From: a virus
Reading direction: 5' to 3' (one strand)
Length of the DNA: 32,408 bases
IMG/VR virus record: IMGVR_UViG_3300021087_000047
Span: 1 to 32,408 of that record
How positions within the stretch are numbered: the first letter of the stretch is position 1; every line of letters begins with the position of its first letter. Under the pieces are notes generated by a model that searched no databases, was not told the origin of the DNA, and saw only the letters and a list, made by a program, of their open reading frames with translations. A program made the position numbers and the translations under genes. Shown piece by piece: positions 30,417 through 32,408 of the stretch.

Positions 30417-30526
30417 AAACACTAATAAACAAGATACTACACACATCATTCCCAATAGTATATGTCTTTTGGGCACTATCAGCTATACTGATACTCCTGG
30501 TCTATGGTCTGTCTAGATTAATATAA
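30413..30526 (+). CDS. 37-residue single-pass membrane peptide
   Basis: ATG 30413 overlaps the nrdB stop (ATGA). The product has a basic start (MKTLINKILH), one transmembrane helix (FPIVYVFWALSAILILLVYG) and a short basic end (LSRLI). Coupling to nrdB and the following chain of overlapping ORFs supports translation. Function unknown; a holin-like or host-membrane role is conceivable but unsupported. Confidence 0.6.
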   Translation: MKTLINKILHTSFPIVYVFWALSAILILLVYGLSRLI

Positions 30527-30693
30527 TGCAAAACAACGAAAACACCCTATCACTATTTTGTGAAGAATGTGGAGCTGATTTCCATGTCGAACATGAAATG
30601 GGATTACAGTATCAAGTGTTCTATTGTCCTTTCTGTAGTGAACAACTACCCGATAAGGAAGCACACATTGAAGAGGAAGAACTACTCCATTGA
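30526..30693 (+). CDS. zinc-ribbon protein, 55 residues
   Basis: The start ATG shares its A with the preceding TAA. Two CxxC knuckles, C12-E-E-C15 and C34-P-F-C37, are separated by 18 residues, which fits a zinc ribbon. The remaining sequence is acidic, ending EEEELLH. Small zinc ribbons in phages often bind RNA polymerase or other nucleic-acid enzymes; the target here is unknown. It overlaps the TTG start of the next lipoprotein gene by four bases. Confidence 0.75.
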   Translation: MQNNENTLSLFCEECGADFHVEHEMGLQYQVFYCPFCSEQLPDKEAHIEEEELLH

Positions 30694-30863
30694 AAGACGA
30701 GACATTCATTAAGATTATACAAAGAATCCTTATCCCATCAGCTCTTATTTTAACCGTTATCATGACAGCCTGTGCTGTCTACGAACCCATTCCCGGCCTA
30801 TGTTATACCGACAAAACAGGCACATATCTATGTGATGAACAAGATCAAGAAGAAAGTCAATAA
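30690..30863 (+). CDS. 57-residue lipoprotein (TTG start)
   Basis: A TTG at 30690, overlapping the previous stop, opens a frame encoding a basic N-terminus, a hydrophobic stretch (ILIPSALILTVI) and a lipobox MTAC with lipid cysteine 28. The mature peptide of 30 residues contains two more cysteines (38, 48) that could form a disulfide in the periplasm, and an acidic tail. AGAGGA lies somewhat far upstream, so coupling is likely. It is the third lipoprotein in the window. Small lipoproteins can serve as o-spanins or superinfection blockers; no evidence decides. Confidence 0.65.
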   Translation: MKDETFIKIIQRILIPSALILTVIMTACAVYEPIPGLCYTDKTGTYLCDEQDQEESQ

Positions 30864-31029
30864 GTTCCTCCACGAAGTATCACAAGAAGAAGGTGGAGAG
30901 TACTACAATCTAGCAGTTTGTATACGATCAGGACAAGTATCAGCTAGACAAATACAAGAACATTTAAAAGACAAAGACTTCAAAGACTATTACATGAACA
31001 ACTTTTTTGGAGAAGGAGACACAATATGA
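30835..31029 (+). CDS. small helical protein, function unknown
   Basis: ATG 30835 is preferred; the frame is open upstream to a GTG at 30772 inside the lipoprotein gene, but that N-terminus would be proline-rich and unlike the rest. The 64-residue product is helical and amphipathic: KIKKKVNKFLHEVSQEEGG, then NLAVCIRSGQVSARQIQEHL and a short acidic end. The QVSARQIQEHL segment could be a turn-helix element, but no DNA-binding family is confirmed. It overlaps the next gene by four bases (ATGA). Confidence 0.65.
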   Translation: MNKIKKKVNKFLHEVSQEEGGEYYNLAVCIRSGQVSARQIQEHLKDKDFKDYYMNNFFGEGDTI

Positions 31030-31313
31030 AAATAAGAAACAAAGAACATCAATCACTAGGCCTAGAACAATTACAACAGTTATGTGATGAATTCCCTAAT
31101 GATCAAATGTTAGGTGAAGAACTAAGAAGAATAACGAAGGCGGCGGCATCAGTCAATAACCCGGAGGGCTTACGAGCCACGAGCCCAAGTTTAGAAATAA
31201 CACCAGAAGAACTAGAAGCCTGGCACAGTATGTCCAGAGAGATGAGGGGTTCGGTTCACGAAGATAATCCATCAGACATAGAAAGAGATTACGAAGATTC
31301 CAACATTTCTTAA
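31026..31313 (+). CDS. acidic protein, function unknown
   Basis: The 95-residue protein begins MKIRNKEHQSLGLEQLQQL and is acidic and helical throughout, with EITPEELEAWHSMSREMRG near residue 60-78 and an acidic end (DIERDYEDS). It is ATGA-coupled to the preceding ORF. No family is recognised. The middle (31140-31190) is richer in G+C than its surroundings. Confidence 0.65.
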   Translation: MKIRNKEHQSLGLEQLQQLCDEFPNDQMLGEELRRITKAAASVNNPEGLRATSPSLEITPEELEAWHSMSREMRGSVHEDNPSDIERDYEDSNIS

Positions 31314-31363
31314 AATCGGTATCGTGTTCATGATCTTGCTTGAAATCATGTTCAGAACATATA

Positions 31364-31371
31364 CATAAATA
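31364..31371 (+). promoter_or_regulatory. late promoter (CATAAATA), leaderless geometry
   Basis: CATAAATA ends six bases before the A of ATG 31377, which is where T4 late-promoter geometry would place the transcription start. The element would drive a membrane peptide and the ribbon-helix-helix gene. Confidence 0.5.
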
Positions 31372-31376
31372 TAGGT

Positions 31377-31475
31377 ATGAAGATAAAAAACCCAGATATT
31401 CTTGTATATAATATACTGTTCGGAGTGTTAATAACATTCTTAGTGTGGAACTATATAGTAGGAGGTAGCCCTTGA
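31377..31475 (+). CDS. 32-residue single-pass membrane peptide
   Basis: The ORF from ATG 31377 to TGA 31475 encodes a short basic start (MKIKNPD) and one transmembrane helix (ILVYNILFGVLITFLVWNYI). Its 3' end contains AGGAGG (31460-31465), which is the ribosome-binding site of the following TTG-started gene, and the two ORFs overlap by four bases. Function unknown. Confidence 0.55.
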   Translation: MKIKNPDILVYNILFGVLITFLVWNYIVGGSP

Positions 31476-31663
31476 GACATTTTACAGAGAGTGTCAATAC
31501 ACGATTTGAAGTAGGAATCATCAAACTTCTTGATGAAATAGTAGAATCTGACTGGTGTAAACAACAAGGAATGAACAGATCAGACTTAGTAAGACATCTA
31601 GTTAGACTAGGAATCAAGAACTTTCATTCAAATCAGCCAAAAGAGAGAGCGTTTAAGAGGTGA
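31472..31663 (+). CDS. ribbon-helix-helix DNA-binding protein
   Basis: TTG 31472 follows AGGAGG by six bases, a strong site that fixes this unusual start. The 63-residue protein fits the MetJ/Arc/CopG fold: an N-terminal beta strand (SVNTRFEVG), helix 1 (IIKLLDEIVESDWCKQQG), a turn with NRSDLVR and helix 2 (HLVRLGIKNF), with a basic tail. The MNRSDLVRHLV segment is the typical RHH helix-turn-helix pattern. Such proteins bind short tandem operators as dimers of dimers. Three tandem 10-bp repeats start 14 bases after its stop, a plausible operator, which would suggest control of the following gene. Confidence 0.75.
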   Translation: MRHFTESVNTRFEVGIIKLLDEIVESDWCKQQGMNRSDLVRHLVRLGIKNFHSNQPKERAFKR

Positions 31664-31676
31664 ACTATCGCGCGGA

Positions 31677-31706
31677 AGTGTGTCATAGTGTGTCAAAGTG
31701 TACTGA
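31677..31706 (+). repeat. three tandem 10-bp repeats, candidate operator
   Basis: AGTGTGTCAT, AGTGTGTCAA and AGTGTACTGA follow each other with an exact 10-base period. Two further units of the same kind (TATGTGTCAG, AGTGTGTACA) lie at 32349-32368 within the last ORF. One-turn spacing on the same face of DNA suits ribbon-helix-helix repressors, and the RHH gene is directly upstream. Confidence 0.6.
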
Positions 31707-31759
31707 ACAGAACACAAAAATAACTCTGAAATGCCGCGTATTAACGAAGAAGTGATACC

Positions 31760-32095
31760 ATGCCTCCAAGAACCCCCAAAAAGCCTCCAATCCCTTATAG
31801 AGTCTATGTTACATACCTTCCAGACGGCCGGTACTATATAGGCTTTTCACACAAGACAGACAAACTATTTCTGAAGTATTTCGGATCTTCAGTAGTCATC
31901 AAAGAGTGTAGTCCAGAAGAGCTAACCAAAGAAGTCATTGCAGAGTATGATAAGAAGTCGCACGCTAAGATGCAAGAGTTCTTATTACAGTGGAAGTACA
32001 GACATGATGAGAGATGTATTAACGATATGATACACCTACGATTAAGAATGTCTTATCTTAAAGACTTCACCCCCATAGAGTGGAAACCGAAATGA
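31760..32095 (+). CDS. GIY-YIG-like domain protein
   Basis: The 111-residue protein starts with a proline-rich segment (MPPRTPKKPPIP) and then YRVYVTYLPDGRYYIGFS, matching the two-strand VYV...YYIG core of the GIY-YIG nuclease fold, followed by LKYFGSS. I recall such stand-alone short versions in marine T4-like phages. The catalytic arginine and the C-terminal glutamate expected in active enzymes are not obvious, so it may be inactive or non-nucleolytic. A 36-codon ORF from ATG 31731 overlaps its start in another frame. No good Shine-Dalgarno sequence precedes ATG 31760; the tandem repeats lie 54 bases upstream. Confidence 0.7.
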   Translation: MPPRTPKKPPIPYRVYVTYLPDGRYYIGFSHKTDKLFLKYFGSSVVIKECSPEELTKEVIAEYDKKSHAKMQEFLLQWKYRHDERCINDMIHLRLRMSYLKDFTPIEWKPK

Positions 32096-32172
32096 GAATG
32101 ATTTACAAAAATACTATCACCGCTCGCTCTGAAACCTAGTCACAGCAATAGATACAGAGCACCTCCTTTTCC

Positions 32173-32202
32173 TTGTATCCGCATGTACACTTATGATATA
32201 CT
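32173..32202 (+). promoter_or_regulatory. class A promoter, copy 4 (divergent)
   Basis: TTGTAT at 32173-32178, an 18-base spacer (CCGCATGTACACTTATGA) and TATACT at 32197-32202 with TGA extension. Each element departs slightly from the other copies, and GTATACATAATGA downstream is identical to copy 2. The predicted start is at about 32209, three bases before ATG 32212. Confidence 0.7.
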
Positions 32203-32211
32203 GTATACATA

Positions 32212-32408
32212 ATGAGAAATATAGATATAAAAAACAGTCTTGATCTAACACACATAGCTACAGGATATCCTCACACTATTATATTGAATAGTAAGGAAAC
32301 ACAGCTAGCTATGGACAATACGAGCACCATGAATCATACATGGGATCTTATGTGTCAGAGTGTGTACAGTAGAACAGGTGAATGGATTCCTGATAACTTT
32401 GATGTTGA
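32212..32408 (+). CDS. partial ORF at the window edge, function unknown
   Basis: An open frame runs from ATG 32212 to the last base without a stop, giving 65 complete codons. The start follows class A promoter 4 with leaderless geometry. The visible part begins MRNIDIKNSLDLTHIATGYP and contains a NHTWDLMCQSVYSRTGEWIP segment. No family is recognised from the fragment. It contains two units of the 10-bp repeat family (32349-32368), which may be coincidental coding sequence. Confidence 0.55.
   Translation, partial: MRNIDIKNSLDLTHIATGYPHTIILNSKETQLAMDNTSTMNHTWDLMCQSVYSRTGEWIPDNFDV

Noticed and set aside
31314-31363. Short membrane-like frame and CATGAT/ATCATG inverted repeat
   Set aside because: The frame has only a GTG giving 14 codons; the repeat is weak and common in AT-rich DNA.
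31153-31617. 154-codon minus-strand ORF
   Set aside because: It is antisense to four short plus-strand genes with start signals and overlaps; composition is Ser/Leu/Cys-rich as expected of antisense shadow frames, and no other minus-strand gene exists in the window.
31731-31841. 36-codon ORF overlapping the start of the GIY-YIG gene
   Set aside because: No ribosome-binding site and mostly contained in the stronger overlapping frame; kept only as a possible leader peptide.
32092-32139. 15-codon ORF overlapping the GIY-YIG stop (ATGA)
   Set aside because: Too short, no motif and no independent support.
1-32408. CRISPR array, prophage integration genes, insertion sequences
   Set aside because: No regularly spaced repeats of suitable length, no integrase or transposase motif, and no terminal inverted repeats were found on reading both strands.

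Overview
The window is a block of a large, strictly lytic tailed-phage genome of the T4-like myovirus type. The evidence is the phage replication set: family B DNA polymerase (gp43), UvsX recombinase, gp41 helicase, gp61 primase, class Ia ribonucleotide reductase NrdA/NrdB and a T4-type lysozyme. All genes lie on the plus strand, packed with ATGA or 1-50 base overlaps. The DNA is AT-rich (about one third G+C by eye). That composition, the Hsp20, the peroxiredoxin and the many short structural proteins resemble marine T4-like phages of cyanobacteria or SAR11-type bacteria. The host is an inference. No integrase, attachment site, insertion sequence or CRISPR array was seen.

Layout. 1-3.5 kb: small membrane and basic proteins, Hsp20 and lysozyme, with several promoters. 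3.7-8.9 kb: replication core (gp43, UvsX, gp41) followed at once by a tRNA-Gly(UCC). 8.9-10.4 kb: a Mom-like DNA-modification enzyme and a 5'(3')-deoxyribonucleotidase. 10.4-21.8 kb: a late cluster, introduced by ATAAATA late promoters, of large proteins with virion features: a PAP2 phosphatase fused to a nuclease-like domain, a ligase-like nucleotidyltransferase, an HxGH-type nucleotidyltransferase, a P-loop kinase, beta-rich structural proteins and an 889-residue multidomain protein. 21.8-25.1 kb: conserved small proteins, a transglutaminase-like protease, peroxiredoxin, HNH endonuclease and an overlapping spanin pair. 25.1-26 kb: a small lipoprotein with a possible -1 frameshift extension. 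26-30.4 kb: primase, NrdA, NrdB. 30.4-32.4 kb: tiny membrane, zinc-ribbon, lipoprotein, ribbon-helix-helix and GIY-YIG genes; the last gene runs off the end.

Three patterns stand out. (1) Two families of sigma-70-like promoters conserve their spacers as well as their hexamers, and most place the predicted transcription start on or within a few bases of the start codon, which predicts leaderless mRNAs. Class A (4 copies) has an 18-base spacer; class B (4 copies) has a 16-base spacer containing the inverted repeat CAGC-N4-GCTG. A third set, ATAAATA, resembles T4 late promoters. (2) Most proteins of the late cluster carry an (I/L)-x-E site like that cut by the T4 prohead protease. In several it closes an N-terminal peptide like the T4 capsid-targeting sequence; in the 889-residue protein such sites recur like polyprotein joints. 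This suggests that a nucleic-acid end-processing enzyme set (ligase-like, kinase, nucleotidyltransferase, phosphatase/nuclease) is packaged in the head and delivered with the DNA. (3) The lipoprotein at 25463 ends in a canonical C CCA AAA slippery heptamer followed by a long open -1 frame. All three are hypotheses from sequence reading alone.
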